A stretch of 64,000 nt of DNA. It comes from Scilla litardierei (Eukaryota > Streptophyta > Magnoliopsida > Asparagales > Asparagaceae). Numbering within the stretch: position 1 is the stretch's first letter; each line of letters starts with the position of its first letter. The position numbers and the translations under genes were made by a program. Location of the stretch: the NCBI GenBank assembly GCA_030789695.1, contig CM061138.1, positions 182,381,051 to 182,445,050 of the forward strand, read 5' to 3'. Below are positions 21,112-32,357 of the stretch, piece after piece. The notes beneath the pieces were generated by a model. That model was not told the DNA's origin and did not search any database. It was given only the letters and a program-made list of their open reading frames with translations.

Positions 21112-22195
21112 TGTTTCAGAGTGTTTTCTCACTACAAAGCGTTGACCGTGGAGAACCCGGTCAACGTGGTCAAGGGGCCCGCTTTGGGTCCCTCGGGGGG
21201 CTTCGAATCGGTGCAGAAGGGGCGAGGGGAAGCCTCGGCCCTGGTTGAGACGCTTGGCCTCAGACAGATGAGCACGTCCTCGGAGGTAGGACGACGAGGG
21301 GTAGCCTCAGTCGTCCAGCTAGATGCGTGTTCGGCGGAGGGCGAGGGGAAGCCTCGGCCCAGGTCGAGACGCTCGGTCTTGGGGGGTTGCGCTCGGCCTC
21401 GGCAATCGGATGACGAGGGGGAAGCCTCAATCGTCCAGGAGGTTGCGTGGTCGGCGAATAGTGAGGGAAAGCCTCGGACCCGATTAAGACGCTCGGCCTC
21501 GGTAGGACATGCTAGGCCTCGGCAGGCTGACGGTGAGGGGAAGCCTCACTGCCCAGTTGATCGTGTGGTTGGAGAGGGGCGAGGGGGAGCCTCGGCCCGT
21601 TGATCAGCTATCCACCTGCGAAGACGAGAACGCTCGTCAGGGGGCCGGACCTTGGTTCCGGCCAAATCCCCTCCGATGCCTAAGTCAGACAGAGATCTGA
21701 GAGAGGAGGCCCGGCGGAGACGGTTCGACTCGTGAGGAGATCGTAACGGCGTCCCTCGGCGCGAGTGGGGGAGGAAGGAGATGAAATGGGGGAACGAGGT
21801 CGTTGATGGAGTACCCTAGGTTTTGTTACCTGAGATGTGGTCCCGTTCTTCGTCGTCTTCCTAGCCCTTTTGTAGAGCTCCCAGCGTGACTGCCTCTGGC
21901 CCACGTCCCACGCCCGCCCTCGATCGTGCCCCATCAATCCGCCCCCTCGCCGCCGCTCTCTTCACCATGCCAGCACCTCCCCATTACCGCCATTTAGTGG
22001 TCGCGCGTTCGGGGGAGTGGTTTTTGCAGGAGTGGGCGAGTGACCAGCGGGTTATCGGGGCCGGGTCGGATCGGCATTCGAGAAGATTCCTTATAGGGCC
22101 TTTGTAGAATGGGCTCGAGGATGCAGATGGGCTCTCGACCGGTCGCCGGGCTCCTGGGCTCGTGTCTTTTGGGTCTCGGTCAAATAGGCGTAACA
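21112..22195 (-). repeat. Tat 5' LTR
   Basis: 1084 bp, same ends as 5521-6604, with 17 differences by eye. The primer-like site lies on its left, so this is the 5' LTR of a minus-strand element. Confidence 0.9.
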
Positions 22196-22200
22196 ATATG
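22196..22200. repeat. Target-site duplication ATATG of the Tat element (right)
   Basis: Matches 5516-5520. Confidence 0.9.
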
Positions 22201-23195
22201 TATACTTCTTTTCTCTTTTTTTTATTTTCTCTCTTTTTTGGCATATATACAACTGTGATCCCAAATCAAAAGATAGAGAGATAAAAAAATTTTCTTTTTT
22301 GATTTTGGGGTATATGAGCATGGATCTTTATAGCGGGGGAATATGCCAATATAAGAATCGCTAAAAGGGGATTCACCAATGATTTTAAGTATAGAAATAA
22401 TGCTCAAGATATGTGGAGAAAGAAATATATGTAACACTCGGTTCACTCTAAGAATGTGCACGACAACTTTCAGCAGAGTAATGTAATCACTCAGTTTAAT
22501 CACAGAAAGTAAACTAATCCAGTTATATCAACATAGCATACATTCAATCAACCTGAAAGTGAAGCGTACAATTTTCATGCAATAAGAAGTGATAAGACAA
22601 GAAAGCAGCACTCCAGATATAAGCAATCAATACGTGAAGCTTGGTGTACTTTCTATGAAGAGTATACAGTAAAAATCATTAGACTTAGCTAATAAAAGAG
22701 TTTCATCCATATTCAGACATGAAAAGGCGGGTTACTATCTCAAATGCATAGCAAGACATAGCATGTGATATTTGAAATAAAAACTATGGCATGACAAGAT
22801 AATATGCATATAGAGATAAGCTAATACCACGTCATCATCATCACAGAAAATTCATCTCTAGCAAAAAGGATAAAAGAAATAAGGATAAAAGAAAATAAAA
22901 ACTACTGTACATATGCAACACACTCAAAGAGTAAGAAAACGTGATGCATGAGGAAAAAAATGAAAAAGTTGGTGAAAATAACTGTAAAAACAAAGAAGTG
23001 TGAGAAAATGAAAATAAAAGGCGACAAAAATAAAAAGTGCGTGAGACCTCACTCCCCCAAGCTAACGTGTACAATGTCCGCAATGTGCAAAGTGTGGCAC
23101 GCTAAGAGACAAAATATGGGTGGGGTGGGTGAGGATGCATACATGATGAAAATAAAATAAAAATGAGATGGGTATGCAAGTGATGCATGCAGAGA
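22201..23195 (-). other. Athila A 3' internal AT-rich region (resumed after Tat)
   Basis: Continues 4855-5515 and aligns with 47236-48400 of element C (for example the T-rich tract, GATCCCAAATCAAA and the TTCACTCTA..GTGCA segment). No supported gene. Confidence 0.7.
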
Positions 23196-25344
23196 TCAAA
23201 ATGGTACCATGTAAGTGTCCTCAAAAATACTCACTCTCTCCCAAAAAGATATAGACAGATAAGACCAAAAAGTGACCAAAACGTGTGTGGAGGAGGGGTG
23301 CAAAATCAGCAGGCAGAAAATATCCAGAAGCAGCAGCAAAAGTATGAAATGCATCCAGAGTGTGCCTAGGTGGGTGGGGGTGCACCAGCACAGTCCTGTG
23401 ACAGAGGTGGTGGTCGTGGAGGTTGCTGGGTGGGGGTAGGTGGCTGAGGCAGTTGCGTAAGAATCTGGCTCAGGCAAACTGAATACCATGAAGTAAGGCG
23501 ACGCGTGACTTGACAGCACCGACGGTAGCGGAGCGAGCCCAGAAATCTCCTCTAAGCCCACTCACCGCCCCCTCTAGAGCGCGGAGGTGCTGAACTAGGG
23601 TGTCGGGGGGAGGTGGAGCAGAGGGTCATACTTGTGAAGAACGGGGCTGTCTCACATGGCTACCGTAAAGGATATGTGCGACAGTAGGGTGGTGCAGTGG
23701 TGATGTGCCCGCTAAGTTACGCTCAGCCTCTGTGGGAGGCTGAGACACAGGTAAGGTCGAAGAGGATGGAGCAGCAGCAGAAGTAGAAGTGGTGGCAAGC
23801 GACGAGGTGGGCAGAGATGTCAGTGACACAGACGTGGGGACAGACGTCACGATACTCTCAGAGAAGACAGTGGCAGTGGAGACAGTAAGGGCGATGACTG
23901 GGGAGGTCGTGAAGTGCGAAGGAAATGACTCTCCAGGGGTCAAGAACAAGAAAGAGGAAAGGGTCTCCACTACAGAGGCAAAAGATGGCTCGCCACTCTC
24001 AATAATGGTGGGGGGCGCTCGGGGCTCACAACAGAAATATGATCTATATCTATGGACATGGGAACAGTAGTAGTGGTGGTGGACTCGGCTAAAGTGCTCC
24101 CGACACTGACGGACGTGTGGACAGAGGTGTCGAGAGGTGCAGACAGATCTGGTGCAGGCTGAGGTATCATGGGATCAAGGGGTGGAAGGAGGGGCTCCTG
24201 CTGAACACCCTCAGGCTTAAGCACGTACGCGGCGGGGATGAGGAGATCCATCGCTGGAATTCACTCCCCGCCAGCGGGTCCAATATGTGTCTGAGCAGGG
24301 CTCGGAAGAATCATATAATCGACACTATGGGGACCGTGCAGCCACACCTAGTGGTGCTGACCATGAGGACGAAGCATCCTCATCCGGGCCATAACATCTA
24401 TGGAAAGAGAAGTGGGGCCCGGGGTTCTCAGCAAGCCAGCAGGGAGATCAACTCCGCATAAGAGGGCCAGGAGGTTAATCAGACCGTCGTAACAGATGGG
24501 CATCCTAGCGCTGATAGAAATAATGATGCGGTCGATGTACCAACTGGAAATGTCAATCTCGAAGACGGGGGCCAAAACGTCTCCTCCTTGCCCGTAGGCC
24601 TGCGATCATGTCATCGCGTAGAGCATATAGAGCTCTGGCATCGACAACGTCCCCAGCTCATACCTCGCTAAGAAAGTGGTCGCCATAAGGCGCTGTGCAA
24701 TGCAGAGGCATGGGTGGAGGATGGCGGAGGCCTTGGCCCGACTGGGGTCAAAGGCGAGGGGAGATCCCGTGATACGTGTCCAAAAAGCGTGCGTGTCGAA
24801 TGATGGGGGTAGGATGTGCGTGGGACTGTAGGCCCGGTCTGGGTCCGGGATAGGGGGCCACTGGAAGAATGCTCTGAGCATGTCGAGAGTGACCTCGCAC
24901 TCTCGATCCATCAGGAAAAATGAGCATCATCCAGGGATCCAAGCAATAGAACTCAGGACCTCTAGTGTCGGACGGATATAAGTGTCTGTCAACACTGACA
25001 AGAAATCACGCCACCCCACGTTGTCATACAACTGGAGCAGCCCCTCTAGTACCACTAGGCACTCTAAATCATCATGGTGTGCAAACCTAGACGATACGAT
25101 CGAGCAGATGGGAGATACGCTCAAATCTGGCGCGGTGTGCGTCATCTCTGAACGTGATCTCCATCGCATCGATAGCGGGGGAGGGCTGTGCCTATGATGG
25201 AATGGGTGCGGTCAGAGGCGGCTGTGTAGGTGGTGGCGGGCTAGGTAACAGGGAGTCTGTCCTAGCGGAAGAGGAGCCAGGATCGCCTGACCTCTTCCAC
25301 TTGGAAGCGGGCTCCCAAGTGCGTGGCCTAAGACGTGGGGGCAT
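23196..25344 (-). pseudogene. Athila env-like gene of element A, multiply broken
   Basis: In the minus strand the gene starts near 25344 (MPPRLRPRTWEPASKWKR). It then shows the Athila ORF-1/env-like core (compare PF03078): FHF-less but with LYDNVGWRDFLSVLTDTYIR, MDRECEVTLDMLRAFFQWP, HAFWTRITGSPLAFDPSRAK and MPICYDGLINLLALLCG. A Pro/Ser/Thr-rich tail follows. The core lies in one frame but is cut by stops near 24925, 24605, 24345 and 24252, with frame changes near the N-terminus and in the tail. Athila env-like proteins have no established function. Element C has a closely related but differently broken copy. A palindrome array with a TATA-like box lies about 530 bp upstream. Confidence 0.75.
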
Positions 25345-25872
25345 GTGGCCCGTGAGTCGTGCCCACCCAAAATAATATGCGAAGTGCTAAGATAATGGAA
25401 CGAGTATACCTGAGCATGACGTGAGAGCAAATAATGGAAGTGTGCGAAGAATCGCCTCCTCCGCAAAGCTCCTAGGTGTCCTGAATCTCCCCAAGCTCCC
25501 TCAAGCTAGCCTGTAACACAAATGATCAAATCAGCAATTAATATCAATATATATTGGGGAAGTTATGGAATGATTGATATATATGAGAATTAATTTCGAT
25601 TTTGGGCGTAATGGGCTTACGATTTGGAGAAATAGAGAAGAAATAGGAATTTGGGGAGGAAATGGGGGTGTGTACGGCAAAGGGGTGGCGGCGCCGGCAG
25701 GTGCAGGGGGCGGAGCGTCATCGACGACCGGCGTGGGGTGGTGGTCGACCGACGACGGGCGCTCAGGCGAAGGGTGACGTAGCGTCGCTTGGGCGAAGAT
25801 GGGGGAAACGAAGCGGTAGCGGGCGAATTGGGAAATTTTTAAGCGTTTTGGAAATCGTGCCACGCCTGCTGA

Positions 25873-26220
25873 GTATATAAAGTTGGGTGACTCGGCCGAG
25901 TGACGCGTTCACTCGACCGAATGGCTCAGCGTTTAAATTTTTTTCGAAATCTCCCTGTAGTTACGACTCGGTCGTCCCTACTCGGCCGAGTGGACAAGTT
26001 CCACTCGGCCGAGTGGAACGACCACTCAGTGATTATGAACCGTGGAGGATATCAGATTCACTCGGCCGAGTCACATAGTCACTCGGTCGAGTGGCAAATA
26101 AATACTGTAAATTACAGAAAATAACAGAGAGTGGTCTGTAGGATCTTCCCTGATCAGTACCCTACTCGGCCGAGTAGAGTCTTCACTCGGCCGAGTGAAA
26201 AGTTCACTCGGCCGAGTGGC
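25873..26220 (-). promoter_or_regulatory. Internal palindrome array and TATA-like box upstream of env-like gene (element A)
   Basis: In sense (minus), CACTCGGCCGAGTG-type palindromes at about 26220-25890 are followed by TTTATATAC at 25881-25873. The array has the same motif and the same ACAGAGAGT flank (26126-26134) as the U3 arrays. The env-like start lies at 25344. Promoter function is inferred. Confidence 0.55.
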
Positions 26221-26548
26221 TTCCTGTTTTCTGCACCGGCTCTCTGTTTTTGCGCCACTTTCTGTTTTTCGTCTCCCTGTTAATTTATTCATCCTCCTGC
26301 GGCCTGAGCATGTTTTTGGAGTGCTCTCCCTTGCCATGGTCATCCTCCATTTAAATGGTTCTTCGTTCTCCATCTCCTGTCATAAAAAATAGAGCTCGTT
26401 GTCACGATTTTTATTGACTCTAGACTCTAAACACTAAGAAAGTTTTAAAACAAAAATAGAATTCAACTAAAAATAATGTAAAACCATCGGGTTGCCTCCT
26501 GACAAGCACTCGTTTAAGGTCTTAAGCTCGACCCCTTAAGATGTTCGT
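26221..26548 (-). other. Athila A spacer downstream of protease ORF
   Basis: Non-coding. It holds a conserved piece (GGTTGCCTCCTGACAAGC near 26490) that in element C reads, in one frame, as LKRALVGRQPDG. I recognise this as the end region that normally follows Athila integrase; here it follows protease directly. Confidence 0.55.
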
Positions 26549-27630
26549 TTAGTGCGCAATGTTCGACGCATGTGAGATGCGCGCGTCAAACTTGCCGGGA
26601 AGGCCACTTGGATTTAATTGTTGTTGTTCGTTGGCGTTCCTCGGCTCTCCCTCATCACGGGTAGTGTTGGGGGATAAGTCCACCAAGCTTGAGCTTGTAC
26701 CATTCTTTTTCTTCACCGGTGATGCCGATCTCTTATCCAATGGAGCTTTCTTCAAATTGTTGGCCGTGGAGAGCTTGCAGAGCTCCCTAATTCTTGCGAC
26801 ATCAGCGTCGTCTTTGTCATCAACCATAGAGCTATCGGGCGGGTCTTCCAACTTTTCTCCATTGCTAGAAAATTGGCCTTCTTCGAAGCCGTCATTCTGT
26901 AGAGCGCCAATAGAATGTGGTATGGCATCATCAATCACCTCATCAAGGAGGTCCACGTAGTCGACATCCTTTGTCCAAGGCATGTGCTTCATTGCTTTAG
27001 GAATATGAAGCTCCACCTTGATGTTTTCGACATTCAAAGACAAGGTGCCCTCTCTCATGTAATTCCCTCCGGCCTAGTAACCCGATCGTCCGCTAGTTGT
27101 ATTCTCATATCCGTCGGCTTTAAGTCGGTCCCCGTATTCAATTTCTTAAACATACTTAGGGGCATTAGGCTCACACTTGCACCCAAATCTACCAAAGCCT
27201 TTTGTAGCGGGACTCCTCCAAGTGTGCATGGAATGCAGAAGCTTCCGGGATCTTTAAATTTTGTGGGCTCCTTCTCCTTCCGGGTGAACCATATACCTTG
27301 CTCGGCGAGCATTATCTTCTCCTTTCTATTCTTTTCCAAAATTAAGTCTTTTAAGAACTTGGCATATGACGGGATCTCTACAATGGCGTCCAAGAAAGGG
27401 ATGTTGAGGCTCACTCCTCGCAAGTACTCAAGAAATTTGGCTAGACGCTTCTCAATCTTTGCTCTTGCCAACCTTTGTGGGAAGGGCACCTGTGGCATAT
27501 AGGTGCGCTCCTCGCGTGGCTTCACAATTTCAGAATTTTCACCTTTTTTTGGCTCTTTTGGGCACTCCTCCTCAATAGCTGGCTCCTTGTCATCCAAAAT
27601 TTCTTCCACGGGCTCCTTGGTTTGAACCAT
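26549..27630 (-). pseudogene. Athila protease region of element A
   Basis: 27630-27055 starts MVQTKEPVEEILDDKEP and contains the retropepsin-like block ALVDLGASVSLMPLSMF with the Athila-type DLGAS in place of DTGAS. The next piece (27058-26549, other frame) holds LSLNVENIKVELHIPKAMKHM and an acidic tail. Compared with element C, about 100 bases between the two pieces (the LILGRPFLATAG segment) appear deleted. No RT follows. The protease would have cleaved gag; this copy is broken. Confidence 0.78.
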
Positions 27631-29100
27631 GGCGGAGTAGTGTTCTTTTTGCCCCTAGTAGTTACCGCCACCACCTCATTGATGTGGCCGGTATTGCTCC
27701 GTGGGTTTGTCTCCGGTTGAGCCGGCAATTGTTGAGTATTTTTGTTGAGCAATGCTAGTTGCTCCGATAATTGTGCCACGATGGTATTAAGAGAGTCTTG
27801 TTGGGTGGTCAATCTAGCATTCACTTTCTTTTGCTCCGCCATAAATTCTTCAACCCTCGCTTCATGGTCTGACCTCGGTGGTGCATGTGGTGGATTAGGT
27901 GCTCTCCATCCTTGATTATAACCCGGTGGCCTATATGGTCCCGCTTGTTGCCTAGGCAGGAAGAATTGTTGTGGTGGCCCTCTTGGTTGATATTGAGGTT
28001 GTGGAGGTGGAGGTCGAGCTTGAGGTTTTTGCGGTGGTGGGTTTAAAGCTCCATCATTATTAGCATATGAGAATCCCGGATGATTTCTCGTGGCCGGGTT
28101 GGCCCAATAACCGGTGTTTACCGCAACATATTGGACTTGCTCAATAGCACCCTCGTCTTGCTCTCCTCCGACGAACATAACTTGAGCTTGGTCTTGTCAA
28201 TCGCTCATATTGCCTCCCGGTGTAGATGTGGCGGGAGTTCCATGCGGCTCGGTAATCAACTTCTCCAATCTCTCCACGACCTTATGGAGAGAGTCAAACT
28301 TCGTAGAAAGCTCCGCTACGGTCATGACCTCATAAATGTTTGTTGTCTTCAAGGAGGATGTAGAATGTCCTCTCTCGTCGCCCCATTATTGGTTGTTAGA
28401 CGACATCTCCTCTAGTAGGGCCGTAGCTTCATCCGGTGTCTTAGATAACATGGCTCCATTAGCGGTTGCATCGATGATTTGCTTGGTGCTCGGTTGGAGT
28501 CTATTGTAAAAGCTATGTACTAGCTCCCATTCTTCAATGCTATGATGGGGCATTGGTGTTGGAGATCTTTAAAGCGCTCCCATGCCTCAAATAGAGTCTC
28601 CTGTGGTCCTTGCTTGAAGGACATGAGCACGCTCCTTATCTTGACTGTCTTGGATGGTGGGTAGAATTTATTAACAAAGGCGCTCGCCAACTCATCCCAT
28701 GTAGTAAAGATCCCTTCCACTTGCGTCCTCAACCAATATAATGCTTTGTCCCTAAGGGTAAGAGGCACATTCGGATGGCGTCGGCCGGTACACCGGGCAT
28801 CTTAAAGTAGCGCACTTGGACAAGAACAACTGAAGGTGGTAGTGTGGATTCTCTTGGGAGTTTCCATGAAATGGGTCTTGTTGCATTAGAACCACAAGTC
28901 CCATTTTAAGCTCGAAGTTCTTATCCGCCGCCAACTTCGGCATCACAATGGATGAAGTGGTGGAAGTAGTCTTAGGCCGTAGCCTATCTCTGATAGAAAC
29001 AAGTCTAGCCATGTGTGCCGCTAATTCTTCCGGTGTCTCCCGTCGGTTCATATGATTGTCCTCTATAGCAAGTATCTTTTCGGCTCTACGCTTCCTTGCC
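27522..29100 (-). pseudogene. Athila gag of element A, frameshifted
   Basis: Three frames are needed: 29051-28752 (RRETPEELAAHMARLVSIRDRLR, then the ADKNFELKMGLVVLMQQDPF capsid block), 28768-28520 (LRDKALYWLRTQVEGIFTTW..AFVNKFYPPSKT..FKQGPQETLFEAWERF, the retrotransposon gag core of PF03732 type) and 28178-27522 (Pro/Gln-rich C-terminus ending near TTPPWFKPRSP). No zinc knuckle is visible, as in element C. The gag frame overlaps the protease ATG at 27630 with the same -1 offset as in element C. Confidence 0.8.
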
Positions 29101-29277
29101 GTACGCTCGACCTTGGATCAAATAATAGGTCTTCTTGATGCTCCGTCGATCTCGTGTACATGCACAGAAAAATAGAGTCTCGAGGGAATCGTTAGCAAAA
29201 TAGAGGATATAAAAGGATAAAAATAATAAAAAGAAAAAGAAATAACTAAGTAAGAAAATAAAAATACCGCCGCCTCC

Positions 29278-29298
29278 CTGGCAGTGGCGCCAGAAACT
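29278..29298 (-). other. Primer-binding site of Athila element A (altered tRNA-Asp type)
   Basis: Minus strand TGGCGCCACTGCCAGGG beside the LTR. The intact Athila form is TGGCGCCGTTGCCGGGG; element C has TGGCGTCGTTGCCGGGG. The tRNA-Asp assignment comes from general knowledge of Athila. Confidence 0.7.
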
Positions 29299-30756
29299 TG
29301 ATCGCGCCCGGATATACACCCGAAAAAAGACTTGTAGTCTTACCATAAGCGCACGGTGTAGTGGCGAGCGGGTATTGAACACAGGGATGACAAATGGCAG
29401 TATCCTACTTTGATTACCTAGCTATCAAGAGAACAAGAATAGTTTTGATGTTGTTGTCACAATCATTCAAATAGCAAGAAAATATCAATATAATAAAGCG
29501 TTTAGGGATAGGAATTCCCCGCTATGGACCGTCTCTCATCCTTGTGAATTATAAATTTCATTGTTGCAAAGCTTGAATGTAGGTGAACTAGTCGCAAGTT
29601 AATGTAGAACCAAGCTCATGCTCTCGCGCTATTGCTGGTCTATATAGCAAACCTAGGATAGAGCCCACTCTCGTGCAAACCCTACCATAAGCCGCTAGCA
29701 TGAAGATCGACATCATCGTCCAATCGCAACTCGAGCCCACTCTCGTGCAAAGTCGAGCTACGATCTATGTTATGATAGTTCGTATTCGTCCAATCTCTTG
29801 CAAACGAATATTAGTATAGATTTATAATAAAAATCCTAGCTTTGGTCCAATCTCTTGCAAACCAAATCTAGAGAATTTCAATTATTAATCTAAATCGAAT
29901 ATCTAGGCCTTCCTATCAATTGGGATCCAATCTCTTGCAAATCCCAATCGATATGAATTCCTAGCTACTCGTAATAAATCGATCACAACCTAACTATTAT
30001 CAATTCTAGCAACAATTCTATAAATTCATCACAATTCAAAGATCGAGTCCATAGGGTTCATACCCATGCCCTAGAACGACGGGACTACTCACTAATCATC
30101 ATGAAAATCTCAGAAATAATAGATGGAATCATAGCACAATTCATTGCAAGGAAGAAACAATTCATAAAAATGAGTTTTTAAGCAAGAAAGAACAAACCAA
30201 CGTTGTCGCCACTGATCTCCAGCTGAGATTTCACAAAAGAATAGCCGTCAAAAACCTAATAGAAGTCTCTAAAAAATAATTCAAGCTCTCCTAAAACTTG
30301 GGTAAAAACTAGGTTTAAATACAAGCCAAAATCGCCCAAAAAATCGTGACAAAACTGCCCCTGCGCAGCCCAGAAATTCAAACCGCATAGCAGTCGGAGA
30401 GGGTCACTCGGCCGAGTGGCTCATGTCACTCGGCTGAGTGACAGGCCTGACGAAAAATAGAGAGTTTAAGATCTTCAGGGGTCTGACTCTCTGGGTGAAT
30501 CGGCCGAGTAGGCTTCTTCACTCGGCCGAGTGAGCAATCATGCTCGGCCGAGTGGGCTTCCTCAGAAATTCTAGTAAGTTGGGCCTTTCTCTGGATGAAT
30601 TCTCTGTACCACTCGAGCGAGTCAGCTTTCTCACTCGGCTGAGTAGACTTCCTTGCTCGGCCGAGTAAACGCTGAAAATTTTCTGTGTGTATCCGGTTTA
30701 CTCGGCCGAGTACAGCTTCTGACTCGGCCGAGTGAGTAGTGTACTCGGCTGAGTGG
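29299..30756 (-). repeat. Athila element A, 5' LTR (truncated by gap)
   Basis: Begins TGATCGCGCCCGGATATAC and follows the 3105-4854 LTR with many scattered differences. It includes the five fixed-loop hairpins (29650-29960) and the palindrome array (from 30400), and runs into N inside that array at a point equivalent to about 4551. Confidence 0.85.
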
Positions 30757-31256
30757 NNNNNNNNNNNNNNNNNNNNNNNNNNNNNNNNNNNNNNNNNNNN
30801 NNNNNNNNNNNNNNNNNNNNNNNNNNNNNNNNNNNNNNNNNNNNNNNNNNNNNNNNNNNNNNNNNNNNNNNNNNNNNNNNNNNNNNNNNNNNNNNNNNNN
30901 NNNNNNNNNNNNNNNNNNNNNNNNNNNNNNNNNNNNNNNNNNNNNNNNNNNNNNNNNNNNNNNNNNNNNNNNNNNNNNNNNNNNNNNNNNNNNNNNNNNN
31001 NNNNNNNNNNNNNNNNNNNNNNNNNNNNNNNNNNNNNNNNNNNNNNNNNNNNNNNNNNNNNNNNNNNNNNNNNNNNNNNNNNNNNNNNNNNNNNNNNNNN
31101 NNNNNNNNNNNNNNNNNNNNNNNNNNNNNNNNNNNNNNNNNNNNNNNNNNNNNNNNNNNNNNNNNNNNNNNNNNNNNNNNNNNNNNNNNNNNNNNNNNNN
31201 NNNNNNNNNNNNNNNNNNNNNNNNNNNNNNNNNNNNNNNNNNNNNNNNNNNNNNNN
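30757..31256. other. Assembly gap of exactly 500 N
   Basis: 500 consecutive N. The round length suggests a placeholder rather than a measured size. It breaks the Athila A 5' LTR in the palindrome array, and a different element type appears on the other side. Open frames across it are meaningless. Confidence 0.98.
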
Positions 31257-32121
31257 TCGAATGCAGATGGGATGGAACCTAGTTCGTGACTAGACATACA
31301 CTTTGGGTGGGATTGGTTCATGTAATAGAGTCCGAAAATGTGGCTTGAACATCTTACAGCTACCTCCATACCACACTAATAGAGGCAAGTATCCTGGCCA
31401 TCTTCCAGTTTAGGAATGGCAAGAAGCGTCACGGTAAACCCCGATGATAGGGTGTATCGAGAACATTTACCTACTTAGACATGGACTTATCACGAGCACA
31501 AATAAACAAATACTCAATATACAACTGTTTACTTTTTGAAATTCATACATGCTCGTACTTTACTTTTCTGCACTTATTATTCATAAATGTGTACTAACGC
31601 TTTTTTGTCCTTTTCTAAGTTGTTCTTCATTTCATTACTTTAAATATCTTGTCGAGCTTATCGCTGACATATATTTCAATGTATTTATGAAATATATGTT
31701 AGGTTCAGAGACAGAGTACATTGAGGACCCTGCTTTTGAGGATCCAATCTTAGAGGTGGACCCCGCTGATCAGAGCTACGAGGACGCTGAGATCCTCCCT
31801 GCGGAAGGCTAGAGCGGGCTATTTCTATTTCAGTTTTATTATTTAACTTGTTGTTTTCAGGTGTGTTTACTTTCAGCAGATTGTACGGCCATGCTAGGCC
31901 TTAATTACTTTGTGTACTTTGTTTTAAAAACGGTGGTGTTAAAAATGTAATGACTATTTATGTTGCTTCTGAGAAATTCGCGTGCAGGGACCTGCTTTGC
32001 TAATTAGGGCTTATTGTGCTTAAGTCAAAGATGAAGAAAAAAGTACCTCTTCTTCGTTTTAAGCACATGCGGACCCGCTCGCACCGTCGCTCCCAAGTAT
32101 AATGGGAAGAGGGGTGTGACA
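31257..32121 (+). mobile_element. Tekay/Del-like LTR, 3' part
   Basis: Ends GGGGTGTGACA at 32121, like the LTRs ending at 42356 and 61691 (GGGGCGTGACA). Before the end lie a GCAGGGACCTGCTTTGC block and, at 31703-31812, an acidic exon-like frame also found in those LTRs. The 5' part is in the gap. There is no primer site after 32121, so it is probably a solo LTR or a 3' LTR. Lineage is uncertain. Confidence 0.6.
31703..31812 (+). CDS. Acidic second exon in Tekay-like LTR (copy 1)
   Basis: Behind the acceptor-like ATGTTAG at 31696-31702, a frame entered in phase 1 reads SETEYIEDPAFEDP, continues Asp/Glu-rich and stops at TAG 31810-31812 (about 36 residues). Copies at 41920-42017 and 61285-61352 share position, phase and the opening xExE(Y/L)(V/I). 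An upstream exon cannot be seen because of the gap, though the frame is also open upstream to an ATG at 31549. No homologue or function is known to me. Confidence 0.45.
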
Positions 32122-32357
32122 ACTAGTAATTAGATTTACTATTAGTCCTGTAAGTGTTACTAATTGATGCTAATGGCGTATTCTTATTGGTTGCTTGCAT
32201 GGTTGCCCTTGGATGCTTGTTGAATGCCTATGTATTAGTAATATAGAGTAATGTGGGTGCAGTGTACACGCATGAATGGTGAGGTGATGCATGGATATAT
32301 GATGCATGAATGTGGTTGTATGAAGGTGTGTGTATGTGTGTGAGTGGGTGTGTAGGA
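32122..32357. other. Unassigned 236 bp between two LTRs
   Basis: AT-rich, with GATGCATG(G/A)ATAT repeats and a TGTGTG run near 32325-32345. No gene seen. It may be the pre-insertion host sequence. Confidence 0.6.

Larger units (their letters stand above)
5521..22195 (-). mobile_element. Tat-lineage Ty3/Gypsy element lacking gag
   Basis: Two 1084-bp LTRs (5521-6604, 21112-22195) and a perfect 5-bp TSD bound the element. In sense (minus) the order is LTR, primer-like site at 21094-21109, a gag start-like ATG with a stop after 8 codons, pol (protease, RT, RNase H, archaeal-type RNase H, integrase), then an antisense ORF, a polypurine tract and the LTR. A Copia element (9917-17808) sits inside the integrase. 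I count 17 LTR differences by eye (about 1.6%), mostly transitions. The capsid/nucleocapsid gene is absent. Confidence 0.88.
3105..30756 (-). mobile_element. Athila-like Ty3/Gypsy element A (RT-less), with nested insertions
   Basis: A 3' LTR lies at 3105-4854 and a 5' LTR at 29299-30756, where the assembly gap removes roughly its last 300 bp. Both begin TGATCGCGCC on the plus strand. Internal sequence is split by the Tat insertion (5521-22195) and resumes cleanly, because 5515 and 22201 are adjacent in the related element C. Read in sense (minus), the order is primer site, gag, protease, palindrome array, env-like gene, polypurine tract. No RT, RNase H or integrase is found between protease and env-like gene. 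All ORFs are broken. The right target duplication cannot be checked because of the gap. Confidence 0.8.

Noticed and set aside
22200..23190. Small genes in the AT-rich internal regions of Athila A and C (also 46541-48400)
   Set aside because: The frames are short, not conserved between the two copies and compositionally biased.
30698..31369. Open frames spanning the N gap
   Set aside because: They consist almost only of unknown residues and have no meaning.
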